From positions 1,302,001 to 1,366,000 of the forward strand of contig NZ_CP113918.1 of the NCBI RefSeq assembly GCF_029395495.1: 64,000 bases of DNA. Reading direction: 5' to 3'. Below the pieces are notes generated by a model that saw only the letters and a list, made by a program, of their open reading frames with translations, was not told the DNA's origin and did not search any database. The first letter of the stretch is position 1. The number at the start of each line of letters is the position of its first letter. The position numbers were made by a program, and so were the translations under genes. This document shows, piece after piece, positions 21,401 to 29,789 of this stretch. Source of the stretch: Bifidobacterium sp. ESL0769. Lineage in GTDB: Bacteria; Actinomycetota; Actinomycetes; Actinomycetales; Bifidobacteriaceae.

Positions 21401-22171
21401 ATTAAGGCGCAGGTTCTCAGGCAGACGGTAGCGCATCTGCTCCAACGTATAGCGGTTGCCGCGCTTGAGCCACGAGGCCAGCCAGGTCATCTGGCCAAAC
21501 ATATCGCGACCGACGATGCCGCCTTGCACCACGTCGATGCCACGGCTTTCACCCTCGCCAACCGGATCGGATTCATTCGTGGATTTCGCGTCAAAGCCAG
21601 CGTTTTGAAAAGTTTGTTGCGATGAACCGGATTTGCCGGCCTTGCCGCCACGCATCCTGCTGTCATTGGAAAGCGAAAAATCGCCCTCCTTGCCGAAAAC
21701 GAGCGCCGGCTCCACGTCGTGGGTGTCCATTTGCGGGTCGCCGCCAAGAAACACCCGGCCCTTGCCGTCGACCAAAGCGACCTGGCAGAATTCATTGGGT
21801 GCCAGAAACATTCCGAGAGCGAAAAAACGCCCGTCGAGCTGCGGCAGCTGCGCCCACCCGAGCGAAAGACCGTCAGGAACGTCCGGAAAGTCTTCAAAAA
21901 TATGCCGTTTGACCATCGGCCCCAACTGGACCGAGCGCTCGAAAAACTCCTGCATCATGGCACTGGTTCGGGTTTTGCCCTGTGTTCTCGGGGAAGAAGA
22001 CGAGGATGATGAAGGCAACAAAGCTGGAGTCGCTTCATCGATATCGTTGCGTGAAACACCACTGCCCACCATCGTATTCACACGATGCGCGATGCCCCTG
22101 GCCGACTCGACAAACCTGCCAAACCGCGAAGAAGAGGCGAAATCATGCAAATGCTGTGTGAAATTGGACAT
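18410..22171 (-). CDS. Large hypothetical protein with TPR-like C-terminus (1253 aa)
   Basis: I do not recognise a named family. Three parts are visible. An N-terminal region of about 640 residues is globular-looking (RHIFEDFPDVPDGLSLGWAQ, PNEFCQVALVDGKGRVFLGG, SYSGAYFFTWDDSLNL). A disordered stretch (about 640-800) is rich in Ser/Asp/Asn/Gln. The C-terminal part (about 860-1250) has helical repeats, with TPR-like units near 1090-1200 (NLFYAHMELADVLAQLQGAK, YRLAYAEWMLGDFDVAAASY). No signal peptide or membrane segment is clear, so it is probably cytoplasmic. It is divergent from the membrane gene at 22222, with only 50 nt between starts. Only a poor GAAAGA precedes ATG. Confidence 0.8.
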   Translation of the reverse strand: MSNFTQHLHDFASSSRFGRFVESARGIAHRVNTMVGSGVSRNDIDEATPALLPSSSSSSSPRTQGKTRTSAMMQEFFERSVQLGPMVKRHIFEDFPDVPDGLSLGWAQLPQLDGRFFALGMFLAPNEFCQVALVDGKGRVFLGGDPQMDTHDVEPALVFGKEGDFSLSNDSRMRGGKAGKSGSSQQTFQNAGFDAKSTNESDPVGEGESRGIDVVQGGIVGRDMFGQMTWLASWLKRGNRYTLEQMRYRLPENLRLNLEYRDAMAIAFFATYMLPQMSGQLIGFGAGNIFRRLNREAPLGAIRRSVRDSMEARTHGLRVSGLEDYFADLMRESGALKPSAGLEAVHGAEPLHLYTSSYSGAYFFTWDDSLNLAPALEALNIEGNLNRFASVSVWLEHNAHTGALPIEDTVTRAQAAQIDHALLENPALMALKPLPKQGADLREPSSVSLSRMIGIAGKTADRIAADAAGNDHASSVQTAASTSVGRGEWVYRQALSTLLRQIRVPYRFDTEFRSNLELGNVAVAFTTAGRTMMPTSRYDSQRHTWVALSENERTAMSERYNLRVGLMIAALCFGADDSIQNVSIRIDSMGLEEAVEQQDSAISKLMAQALGAFERMPSGDMRRGGSKADPKDGDIHGDPSQAGPVAAAHDSMPFASSAMQTPEDDESNDSAESQNDDGGQGHAGSNADADKTNPTSAAQASAPTQAQSSPADGVSDGKGDNSANNGNRQGGSASENPRFANTEDSNDNETNDDSRDDFHGDEAQIDAQFADLMKGVDLDSIAMSVPQGDQETEIADDAQGEDDSDGNDPLAVLRSGPTAHNMATVTFTREEFMRRIASDGLKHPIETYREFGASLNIEAAMPRNANPQFTLRDKRFSPLGSQEEPELADVSISGDARRVLGTDNITGLSIQRADLLQRAVSDFHRIAEDDTLPSVAKAQQAIAIVESNGDPELKKLSPSVSSSLIDGVDTPDLDFTLAKDLDAERVKARDLLFSGQVDQAIASLEEAVEKVDALYAPTGAPRYFNSYAERVVYNRLFATSDENTVLIPDNLFYAHMELADVLAQLQGAKAALPHLNQMVSYAPAYPLSHIRLAVQLAREEDWNSARAACLNALRVSLDRDDAAYAYYRLAYAEWMLGDFDVAAASYIMSEHISPGKIASLDGELQELLARAQSQCILVPVSFESAQQVLASHDLPVWPHTEVGDIVRDAARVCVDKALFVPARTLSVAAARMDDSADDGMDMAQAQFLRSLNA

Positions 22172-22209
22172 ATGGATAATTCTTTCAATTCAGCCAGACA
22201 TAAAGCTTA

Positions 22210-22215
22210 TAGAAT
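22210..22215 (+). promoter_or_regulatory. Candidate -10 element giving a leaderless start
   Basis: TAGAAT at 22210-22215 is placed so that transcription would begin at or next to the GTG start at 22222. No ribosome binding site precedes that start. The -35 region is not convincing. Confidence 0.35.
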
Positions 22216-22221
22216 AAACAT

Positions 22222-24729
22222 GTGAACACTTCCTCAGCTAGCTTCCCCGTGCGCCACAAGACCGCCATATTCGCGCTGCTGGCGGCCGCGATCATACTCC
22301 TGCTCGAGTGCTTCGCATTCAACGCGCAGTTCTGGAGAACCTTGGGAGCCAGCCGAGATTCGGTCTCAGCACTCAACATGCTCGGCCCGGGTCTTTCGCG
22401 GCAGAAAGACGGCACGCTTGTGGTCACCGATCCGACTTCGGCGTACCTCACTACACAAACCGATGGAAGCTCCCCCTATATACGTATCGATCCGGCAGAA
22501 TCGACGTTCCGCTTCACCTCACCCTCGCAGGTCCTAGGATTTGCGGATACCGGACAGAGTATCGGACAAACCCCGAAGGGCACATCAAAATCCCCATTGA
22601 CCACCTTCCATATCCGGGTGGATGCCACCGGGCACGCCTCGCCCATCCGTTCGGTTTCTACGGCCATATCCAATTCCTGCTATCTTCGCATCCCCAACCT
22701 CAATAACGCACCGCAGCCCACCGATATTAAGGTCTGGGTCGACGAACCCGCCGGAACCCACGTCGACATCGCCGCCGTCCATGCGAACGTGCGTGTGCCG
22801 TTCCACGCCAGTTGGGGACGCGTGGTGACTATGGCAGCCATCGTTGCACTGATTGCTTTGTGGATGCCGTCATCGAAGCTGTGGCGGATGCGTTTGGACA
22901 CGGCGAGTATCCGGCAACGGCTTGTTTTCGCCGGGTTCATGCTTGTCATCGGCGCGTTTGCAGTGCTGTCGATTGTGCAATCGATTGGGTCGGCCAACTC
23001 GTCCGCATTCCACGAGCCGGGCAATTACACTTACGATTTCAACCAGTACGGCCATATGGCCGATTCTCTGCTTCATGGCCGTGCATCAATGGATCTGCCA
23101 GTGCCAAGGGCGCTCAAAACCGCTTCCAACCCTTACGATCCGCAAACCCGCGAAACGTTGCTCAGTCAAGGCGTCACGCCGATTTATTGGGACTATTCCT
23201 TCTTCCAAGGCCATTGGTATTCGTATTTCGGCGTGTTGCCGGCGCTGCTGATTTTCGCGCCATACCGTCTGCTGACCTCATTGTTCATTCCCGGCGGGTT
23301 GATGCTGCCAGCAGGTGCTGCGGTCGCGTTCCTTCTGTTCTTCTTCGCCTTGTTCGGCTCGCTCTTGGTCATCCGCCTGCTGAAATTGGCGAACCCGAAG
23401 ATTTCACTGGCCGCAGTTTCCATGACCATCACGCTTTTTCTGTTGGGTTCCCAGGCCGGCTATCTGGCATTCCGTATGAATTTCTATTCGGTTCCGTTTG
23501 CCGCCTCCCTCGCCTTGAGCGCGATGGGTTTGTGGTACTGGTTGGGTGCGATTGGATATCAGACAGACAGGCCAGCGCACCGTCATCTCATCACGATCGG
23601 TGATACCTCTCCGCTTTCGTGGCCTCATCTGGCCGCCGGTTCGCTGTGCTTGGCAGCAAATCTCGGATGCCGGCCGACGTTCGTATTGGTCGCGCTGCTA
23701 GCGTTCCCGATATTCTGGCCGCAAATCCGTGCGATATTCGCCAAATCAGCTGACTCGATAAAAAAGCCGAACAAAACTGAGACGAGCGACAGAAAACATC
23801 ATTCGGTAAACGAGTCGCGAACGATGCGAAAAGCCGATGACGTCCAACTTGTTCAAGCCAATCGCTTGGGCCCTTCAACCGCACAAGCGTCAAAACGCAA
23901 ATCCGTTGCTGCCGTATTATGCGCGATATTACTACCCGCATTGGTTGTCGTGGTGCCGTTGTGTCTCTATAACGCGGTTCGGTTCGGTTCCCTCATCGAT
24001 TTCGGCGAACGCTACCAGATCACCGTCGCCGACATGACCCATTACTGCAACTCCCCCGCAAACCTACTGCCAACGCTCGGCTATTACCTGTTCCTGCCAC
24101 TGCGTCTCACGCGTGACTTCCCCTTCCTTGCCATCAATCCCACCCCTTTGGCATCGTGGAGCTATGCGGAACCATTGGCGGGCGGACTTTTCGCGTTGTG
24201 TCCCGCGTTGTTACTCATCGTTTTGTTGCTGATTGGAAGAGTAAGAAAGCGCATCCGTCACTCCGGTTTGTTGCGAATTGTTTTTACCGCTCTGCCATTG
24301 GCCTTGTTGCTGCTGCTCGTCGATATCGTCAAAGGTGGTATCGGCTGGCGCTATATGGTCGATTTCGGCTGGCTGGTGGCGCTGGTGGCTGTAGTGGTGG
24401 CCGGCACGATTCTGGGCGATGCCCGGCCATGTCGGAATAAAACGAGCTTGAATGAGTCCTCCGTCGTAACAGACCACAAAAAATCATCATCACAGCCGAA
24501 CCCACGTAATCAGTTCGGAAGACTGAGGCTCCACCATCGGGCTACATCCCCGACTTTGCAGCCTCGCATCGATTGGGGTTGTGTCGCCGTGCGTCTTTTG
24601 ATGTTGGTACTGCTCTTGTTGAGCATCGCCATAGCATTCCTGACCATCTTCGTCCCCGGCCGCGAGGATGCCCTGACCCGGACCAATCCGGCATTGTTCC
24701 AGGCGGTCGCTTCATGGTTTCTAATCTGA
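22222..24729 (+). CDS. Large polytopic membrane protein, probable GT-C-like glycosyltransferase
   Basis: 835 residues with an N-terminal helix (IFALLAAAIILLLECFAF), an extracytoplasmic beta-rich segment (about 50-190), then about 11 more hydrophobic helices. The conserved-looking loops YDFNQYGHMADSLLHGRASM and YWDYSFFQGHWYSYFGVLPA, just before a membrane run, resemble the first loop of GT-C/EpsG/PMT-like membrane proteins that act on lipid-linked sugars. That assignment is inference. A hydrophilic insert lies at about 510-560 and another at about 735-775. The start is GTG at 22222, because the overlapping ATG at 22220 is followed at once by TGA. It is divergent from the 1253-residue gene. Confidence 0.75.
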   Translation: MNTSSASFPVRHKTAIFALLAAAIILLLECFAFNAQFWRTLGASRDSVSALNMLGPGLSRQKDGTLVVTDPTSAYLTTQTDGSSPYIRIDPAESTFRFTSPSQVLGFADTGQSIGQTPKGTSKSPLTTFHIRVDATGHASPIRSVSTAISNSCYLRIPNLNNAPQPTDIKVWVDEPAGTHVDIAAVHANVRVPFHASWGRVVTMAAIVALIALWMPSSKLWRMRLDTASIRQRLVFAGFMLVIGAFAVLSIVQSIGSANSSAFHEPGNYTYDFNQYGHMADSLLHGRASMDLPVPRALKTASNPYDPQTRETLLSQGVTPIYWDYSFFQGHWYSYFGVLPALLIFAPYRLLTSLFIPGGLMLPAGAAVAFLLFFFALFGSLLVIRLLKLANPKISLAAVSMTITLFLLGSQAGYLAFRMNFYSVPFAASLALSAMGLWYWLGAIGYQTDRPAHRHLITIGDTSPLSWPHLAAGSLCLAANLGCRPTFVLVALLAFPIFWPQIRAIFAKSADSIKKPNKTETSDRKHHSVNESRTMRKADDVQLVQANRLGPSTAQASKRKSVAAVLCAILLPALVVVVPLCLYNAVRFGSLIDFGERYQITVADMTHYCNSPANLLPTLGYYLFLPLRLTRDFPFLAINPTPLASWSYAEPLAGGLFALCPALLLIVLLLIGRVRKRIRHSGLLRIVFTALPLALLLLLVDIVKGGIGWRYMVDFGWLVALVAVVVAGTILGDARPCRNKTSLNESSVVTDHKKSSSQPNPRNQFGRLRLHHRATSPTLQPRIDWGCVAVRLLMLVLLLLSIAIAFLTIFVPGREDALTRTNPALFQAVASWFLI

Positions 24730-24771
24730 AAACCGCAATCGCGGAAGCAACCGGGAGAAATTCAGGCGAAC

Positions 24772-25423
24772 TCAGCCTTTAAGTATTACTTTTTCTATGG
24801 ATGTATTACTACGGCCGAAAAAATCCCATATCGGGACAACCAAACTGAACAAAACGACCACGAAAAACATGGAATCATGCTGCTTGATGATATACGGCGA
24901 GCCCACCATGCCGACGATGCCAAGCACCACCAGAACTAGCGTCCACAGCCATATCACCGCTTTCAACCTCTGCCTGCACCGATTCGTTCACCCACAGGAA
25001 CACTAGTAGGCCTATCGGCGAAGCCACATATTCCGCGAGAGCCGCCAGTTCCACGACGCTTGTGTAATACCCCCACCACACTACTGCCGGGTCCTGCAAA
25101 TTCCGGCGAATCAAGCCGCCGATAACCGACAAGGCAATTGAGGCCATAACCAATTGAAAAATTATGATGAGGGCGAGATAAGCGATACTCCACCGGGAAT
25201 CGGATTCCGTTTTCTGTTTTTGCGTGCGACGCTTGAATATCCCCAAAAACCGTTTGTTTTCATTGGTCTTATTGGCAGGAATATCGGCGCTCGGCGCTTC
25301 CTCCAGATCGGTTTGCGGCGGCTCAACGGCAACATCGTTCTCGACATTTTCCACCGTGGCGCTATACGGTATTTGCTTCGGAACATCGTCAAACTCACCG
25401 TTTTGATTGCCAAAAGCCATCAT
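24772..25423 (-). pseudogene. Frameshifted small membrane protein
   Basis: The reading starts at ATG 25423, overlapping the aminotransferase stop by one base (TGATG), with GGGAG upstream, so the two are translationally coupled. The first frame (24875-25423) gives an acidic N-terminus, a basic patch (FKRRTQKQK) and two membrane helices (YLALIIIFQLVMASIALSVI and the segment ending PIGLLVFLWVNES). It then becomes nonsense-like (SGGAWHRRHGGLAVYHQAA). A +1 change near 24967 restores two further helices (VIWLWTLVLVVLGIVG and FFVVVLFSLVVPIWDFFG), ending at 24772. This is either a real frameshift mutation, a sequencing error or a programmed shift. The intact product would be a four-helix membrane protein of unknown role. 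Confidence 0.65.
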
Positions 25424-26631
25424 CAGGCTCCCAACACGTTGAGCTCGCGCGACACCGCTGTCAGCACGGCCTTGATGTTCCACTCAAAAACGTCCGGTTC
25501 GGGCAGCAGAGAGACCGCGAGATAACCGTTTTCGGTCATATCGAAGTAATAGCCGGGCTGGCCGGTCAGGTTGAAGTCATGGATCAGGCGCAGGACCAAC
25601 GCATTCTCGTCGATAACCGAGGGGAATCGCAGGAGCACGTTCCAGCCGCCTTCCGCGCGCAGGACGGAAACCAGGCCGGATTCATCCTCGTCCAGCATGG
25701 TGTACAAGCGCTTGAGATTGGCTCGAGTGCGTTGCCTCACACGCTCAAGCTGGCCGGGAACCGCGGCAAGCAATTCCGGCATTCGCTCTGCAATGATGTC
25801 GCTGAACGGCAAATAATCGTCGGCGATGATGTCGAGCCGGCGTTGCGCTTCTGCCATCAGATCATTTGGCCCGCTGACCTGAATCCAGCCGACCTTGGCG
25901 TGCGGAGCGGCAAGCAGTTTTGAGAAACCGTCGAGAGCGAACGTCAACGCGCCTTGCTCCCCAGCCAGCCGTCGATTGCCGGCGAACGGTTCCAATGAAT
26001 AATCAAAGAACACCTCGTCTGCGATGATGGCGACATCGTGCTCACGGCACAACGCCACCAACGCCTCTCGCTCGTCGGGCTTGACGTACGAACCCGTAGG
26101 ATTGTTCGGATTAATCAGGACAATGGCCTGTACTTTTTCGCCTTTCGGACTTTCCAGAAGCTCGCGCAGCCAAGCCACGTCGATGAACCACGACCCATCG
26201 AATTGCAGCTGGTATTCAAGCGTGTCCACGTTCTCCAGCCCGCCGATGGACTCGATCAGCGGATAACCCGGCTTAGGCCCGAAAACGATGTCGCCCGGGT
26301 CACACATCAGTTTGAAGAGCCATGTGTAGGCCTCGGAAGTGGAGCTCAACAAATAGAGATTATCGGGGCTGATAGATTCGGATGAATCTTGCTCCTCTGA
26401 AGTTTCCTCGAGATTTCTCTTGGTCAGGAATTGAGCGAGTTCCTTTCGCGCCGCCAACGGTCCACGAGGCTCGGCGGTATAGACGCCTGGCACAGCTTTG
26501 GGCGCAAGACCGTGCTTCGTGGGGTTAGAATCGTTGACGGTATTCAGCGCAATCCCCCGGCTTCTGGCCGCAGCTTCGGCCTGGGCGATGGGGTTGAGCT
26601 TGGTCGAACCGACCCTTGACGAAAAACGCAT
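25423..26631 (-). CDS. PLP-dependent aminotransferase (class I/II)
   Basis: 402 residues from MRFSSRVGSTKLNPIAQAE. Fold-type I signatures are present: INPNNPTGSYVKPDE (cofactor and substrate region), IIADEVFFDYSLEPF (Asp and Tyr contacting pyridoxal phosphate) and the Schiff-base lysine in FALDGFSKLLAAPHAKVGW. The C-terminal GQPGYYFDMTENGYLAVSLL is typical of the aspartate/alanine aminotransferase superfamily. The substrate cannot be stated. ATG at 26631 has GGGAG three bases upstream; a longer frame has no signal. The frameshifted membrane gene overlaps its stop. Confidence 0.88.
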   Translation of the reverse strand: MRFSSRVGSTKLNPIAQAEAAARSRGIALNTVNDSNPTKHGLAPKAVPGVYTAEPRGPLAARKELAQFLTKRNLEETSEEQDSSESISPDNLYLLSSTSEAYTWLFKLMCDPGDIVFGPKPGYPLIESIGGLENVDTLEYQLQFDGSWFIDVAWLRELLESPKGEKVQAIVLINPNNPTGSYVKPDEREALVALCREHDVAIIADEVFFDYSLEPFAGNRRLAGEQGALTFALDGFSKLLAAPHAKVGWIQVSGPNDLMAEAQRRLDIIADDYLPFSDIIAERMPELLAAVPGQLERVRQRTRANLKRLYTMLDEDESGLVSVLRAEGGWNVLLRFPSVIDENALVLRLIHDFNLTGQPGYYFDMTENGYLAVSLLPEPDVFEWNIKAVLTAVSRELNVLGA

Positions 26632-26779
26632 GATCTCCCATTCTCGGATAATGATTTCACAGTTGTATACAGCGCGACGCACGAATCAACGCCAACCCAA
26701 TCACTCACTGTCGATGAGTGACGTCGATAGATATGCGACACTGAAACCGATTTTACTTCAAAAGCAGCCGAACAATACA

Positions 26780-26813
26780 AAAGTTCCGCCCGACTTTGCA
26801 GCCGAACGGAACC
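26780..26813 (-). terminator. Terminator of ppgK
   Basis: On the minus strand GTTCCGTTCGGC pairs with GTCGGGCGGAAC (12 bp including G-U pairs) around TGCAAA, followed by TTTTG. It lies 14 nt past the ppgK stop. Confidence 0.7.
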
Positions 26814-26827
26814 TATGAAATCAAATC

Positions 26828-27595
26828 TCAGACGAGCTTGGTGGTCGCGTAGTACGCAGCGCCCACGATACCCGCTTCGTTGCGCAGCTTGGCCTGCACG
26901 ATCGGTGTCTTGATATCAATATACGGCAGGAACTTGTCGGCCATACGGCTCACGCCACCGCCGACCACGAAGAGATCGGGGCTGAAATACTTTTCAAGCA
27001 GGCCATAATACTTGGTCAGACGCTTGGCCCACTTCTTATAGCCGAGGCTCTTCTTGTCGCGCACCGAGGATGCCGCGTACTTTTCGGCGTCACCTTTGCC
27101 CTTTTCAAGCTGGATATGGCCGAGCTCAGTATTCGGCAGAAGCACGCCATGATAAATGAGCGCCGTGCCAATGCCCGTTCCCAACGTGGTGGCGATGACC
27201 AATCCGTCTTCGCCCTTGGCGGCACCATACTGCTGCTCAGCCAGACCGGCGGCATCTGCATCGTTGACAACCGTCACCGGACGGTCGCACGCCTTGGAGA
27301 AGACCTCGGTGACGTCGAGCCCGATCCATGACTTGTCTAGGTTGGCCATGAAATCAAGCGGCTTACCAGGCTTGATTGGTGCCGGGAAGGCGATACCCAC
27401 CGGAGCACCCGCCGGAACTTCGAAATGCTCAAGTTCCTGACGCACGATTGCCGCAACGGCATCCGGCGTGGAAACCTCAGGGGTAAGAATCTTCAGGCGT
27501 GGCAGGGCAAACTCGCCCTTTTCCAAATCCACGGGGGCCGCCTTGATACCCGAACCGCCGATATCAACGCCAAAGGCCTGTGCTGTCTCAATCAT
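26828..27595 (-). CDS. ppgK: Polyphosphate glucokinase
   Basis: 255 residues, ROK superfamily. Phosphate-binding FGVDIGGSGIKAAPVDL (about 8-24) is followed by LTPEVSTPDAVA, typical of PpgK. The catalytic region has VTVVNDADAAGLAE, and ATTLGTGIGTALIYHG gives the second phosphate loop. NTELGHIQLEKGKGDAEKY covers the substrate region, and LFVVGGGVSRMADKF lies near the end. It phosphorylates glucose using polyphosphate (and usually ATP), feeding glucose 6-phosphate to the bifid shunt. ATG at 27595 has GAGGGG six bases upstream. It appears to be monocistronic with its own terminator at 26780. Confidence 0.94.
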   Translation of the reverse strand: MIETAQAFGVDIGGSGIKAAPVDLEKGEFALPRLKILTPEVSTPDAVAAIVRQELEHFEVPAGAPVGIAFPAPIKPGKPLDFMANLDKSWIGLDVTEVFSKACDRPVTVVNDADAAGLAEQQYGAAKGEDGLVIATTLGTGIGTALIYHGVLLPNTELGHIQLEKGKGDAEKYAASSVRDKKSLGYKKWAKRLTKYYGLLEKYFSPDLFVVGGGVSRMADKFLPYIDIKTPIVQAKLRNEAGIVGAAYYATTKLV

Positions 27596-27704
27596 CGCTA
27601 ACCCCTCTTGGTAACGGAACAAAAAATAATCGTTGACATTGTACCGCGCTCGATAGCCAACTCGCCTACATCAACGGCTAAATTGAGCCTGCGAGCGCAT
27701 AATC

Positions 27705-28778
27705 TTATTTTTCAGCGCCCTGTTTCAGTGGCGGCATCGGCTGCCAGTTCGGGTCGTGCAGAAGTTTGCGCGAGTCGACCCAGCCCTTAGCGATGGCCTT
27801 GAGACCGGTTTTGACATGCTCTCGATCGACGGCCACGAGACGGATGACCTCTTTGACAGCAGTGAGCAATGTGCCCAGGCCGAACAGCGCCGGGCGATAA
27901 TCGCCGTGGGCCATAAAATAACGTGCCATGTAACCGCGGTTGCGCATGATGTGATAGCGGTTCATGTCAGAGGTCGAGTTGAGCTGGCGCAGGCCGGCGA
28001 TGTCCCAGTTGCCGATATCGCGCGTGCGCTGGATAATCTTGTCGTTGACGACGATCGGGTCGGTCACCTTGCTGGCGAGATAGCCATAGATTGTATCGTC
28101 CCAGTAAATGAAGAAACGCGGGTCCGGCAGGCCGATCTGCTCGACGATGTTGCGACGGAACAGGCCGCCTTCGAAGCACATCGTGTCCATCGTACGGTAG
28201 CCGGAGGGGCCGAACGCGGCGGGCGCGATGGGGTTGGGGATGCCGAGCGGAACGATGAAATCGTACTGCCAATAGAAGTCGCCACCGTCATAATCGAGGC
28301 GCGAACCCTGGATGACGTCGTGACGCGGCGTCCACTTGGCGAGCTGCCCAATGGCATTGGGGAGCACAGCCACGTCGTCATCCATCACCCAGAACCAAAC
28401 GGCCCCGAGCTCGTAGGCTTTCTTGACACCGTTGGAGAAGCCCCCGGAACCGCCGATGTTGCCGGCTTGCGGCTCATAGACGACGCGATAGGTATTGCCG
28501 CTTTCATCAGGCTCGGTCACGCCCCATTGGGCATTAATGGCATCGGAAAATTGCCGCACCATCGCTGCGGTTTTGTCGCTGTGCTCGTTGTCGACCACGA
28601 CCACGCGCCAAGGTGCGATGCTCAGGGCCTTGATGGAATCGAACAGCTTTGCCAACAGCTTCTGCCGTTTGTAAGTCACCACGACAATGGCCAGCTTTTC
28701 AATCGGTGATTGCGCCGAACGGGCGACATCCAAATCCTCGCCGCCAACGGTCTCCATAGTTTTCTCGTTTTCGCTCAT
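27705..28778 (-). CDS. Family 2 glycosyltransferase (GlfT2/rhamnosyltransferase-like)
   Basis: 357 residues. The GT-A fold begins AIVVVTYKRQKLLAKLFDSI; nucleotide-sugar binding includes VVVVDNEHSDKTA. The YEPQAGNIGGSGGFSNGVKK segment is characteristic of galactofuranosyl- and rhamnosyltransferase-like GT2 enzymes. The metal motif is WFWVMDDDVAV, and FIYWDDTIYGYLASKVT supplies the later acidic motif. It probably adds sugars to a cell-surface polysaccharide. No membrane helix is obvious. ATG at 28778 has AGGG three to four bases upstream. The acceptor and donor are not predictable from this locus. Confidence 0.88.
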   Translation of the reverse strand: MSENEKTMETVGGEDLDVARSAQSPIEKLAIVVVTYKRQKLLAKLFDSIKALSIAPWRVVVVDNEHSDKTAAMVRQFSDAINAQWGVTEPDESGNTYRVVYEPQAGNIGGSGGFSNGVKKAYELGAVWFWVMDDDVAVLPNAIGQLAKWTPRHDVIQGSRLDYDGGDFYWQYDFIVPLGIPNPIAPAAFGPSGYRTMDTMCFEGGLFRRNIVEQIGLPDPRFFIYWDDTIYGYLASKVTDPIVVNDKIIQRTRDIGNWDIAGLRQLNSTSDMNRYHIMRNRGYMARYFMAHGDYRPALFGLGTLLTAVKEVIRLVAVDREHVKTGLKAIAKGWVDSRKLLHDPNWQPMPPLKQGAEK

Positions 28779-28894
28779 AATCCCTATTCTTGCACCCCCA
28801 CACGATGGCGGCAAGAAAGCCGGTACAACCAATCCCATATACACCTCTGATTCGTTTGCCCAATGTCAGCATTTATCGAATTGTGCAAAATCGT

Positions 28895-28924
28895 TTGACT
28901 TTTGGCTAGGCATACGGGTATAGA
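28895..28924 (+). promoter_or_regulatory. Promoter of the ribU operon
   Basis: TTGACT (28895-28900), 18 bp, then TATAGA (28919-28924). This places transcription start near 28931, a few bases before the FMN riboswitch. Confidence 0.6.
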
Positions 28925-28938
28925 TAGGGACGTAAGTT

Positions 28939-29076
28939 TCAGGGAAGGTGAAATTCCTTATTGGCGGTAACGACACTGTCGGTCTCAAAACGACAGCATT
29001 GCCGAAGCCCGCGAGCCGCGAAAGCGGTCGATCCGGTGAAAATCCGAGGCCAACGGTTATAGTCCGGATGAAAGAA
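28939..29076 (+). promoter_or_regulatory. FMN riboswitch (RFN element)
   Basis: All canonical blocks appear in order: AGGGAAGGTGAAATTCC, TTGGCGGTAA, AAGCCCGCGAGC, GATCCGGTGAAAATCCG, GGCCAACGGTTATAGTC and CGGATGAAAGAAACGGGG. The RFN aptamer ends about 13 nt before the ribU start. No terminator follows it, so control is likely at translation, with the ribosome binding site (ACGGGG) adjacent to the closing helix. It should repress riboflavin uptake when FMN is high. Confidence 0.95.
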
Positions 29077-29088
29077 ACGGGGCTCATT

Positions 29089-29775
29089 ATGAGCGATATT
29101 TCCGATACCCAAAACCAGTCGTCAACGAACGATTACGAAGATGCTACGGATTCCACAAAAGTCGCGGAATCGAGCGGCACCAACGACGAAGGCCTGGCCA
29201 CCAACAGCGCACATGACAAAACACAGTCGTCGCACTCCACAGGCGTGGCCGACAAGGGCAACTGGTCGACGCAACGCATCGCCATCTACGCGCTCTTCGT
29301 CGCGCTGGCGATGGCCGCCTCGTTCATCGAATTCCCAATCATGCCGGGCGTTCCGTGGCTCAAATACGACCTTTCCGGCATCATCTGCCTGGTCGCGGGC
29401 TTCGCGTTCGGCCCCATGGCGGCGTTCATCGTCAGCGTTCTGAGCTGGATTCCCCACCTCTTCATGAACCCGTGGGGTGCCATCATGTCCATTGCGGTCT
29501 CCGTGTTCCTGAGCGTTCCGGCGGCCATGGTCTACAAGCGCATGCGCACCCGTGTCGGCGCATTGGTTGGCATTCTGGTCGGCATCGTTTTCGGCCTCAT
29601 CGCGGCCATCGGCGGCAACCTCTTGATAACCCCGATCTACGCGCACATGACCACCGCCCAGGTCTTGAAGATGGTGATTCCGGTTCTTCTGCCGTTCAAT
29701 CTGATCAAGTTCGCGATTCATGGCGTGGTCACCTTCGTCATCTACAAGCCGATTTCGAATCTGCTGAACCGTTAG
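29089..29775 (+). CDS. ribU: Riboflavin ECF transporter S component
   Basis: 228 residues. The first 60 are hydrophilic and low in complexity (Ser/Asp/Thr-rich), longer than in most RibU proteins. About six membrane helices follow. The first is IAIYALFVALAMAASFIEFP, then PWLKYDLSGIICLVAGFAFG, FIVSVLSWIPHLFMNPWGA and LVGILVGIVFGLIAAIGGNL. The Pro-Trp-Leu-Lys-Tyr-Asp-x-Ser motif after helix 1 is characteristic of RibU. It captures riboflavin for the ECF module encoded 14 nt downstream. The upstream FMN riboswitch confirms the assignment. Confidence 0.93.
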   Translation: MSDISDTQNQSSTNDYEDATDSTKVAESSGTNDEGLATNSAHDKTQSSHSTGVADKGNWSTQRIAIYALFVALAMAASFIEFPIMPGVPWLKYDLSGIICLVAGFAFGPMAAFIVSVLSWIPHLFMNPWGAIMSIAVSVFLSVPAAMVYKRMRTRVGALVGILVGIVFGLIAAIGGNLLITPIYAHMTTAQVLKMVIPVLLPFNLIKFAIHGVVTFVIYKPISNLLNR

Positions 29776-29789
29776 GAACCAGCCAAACA

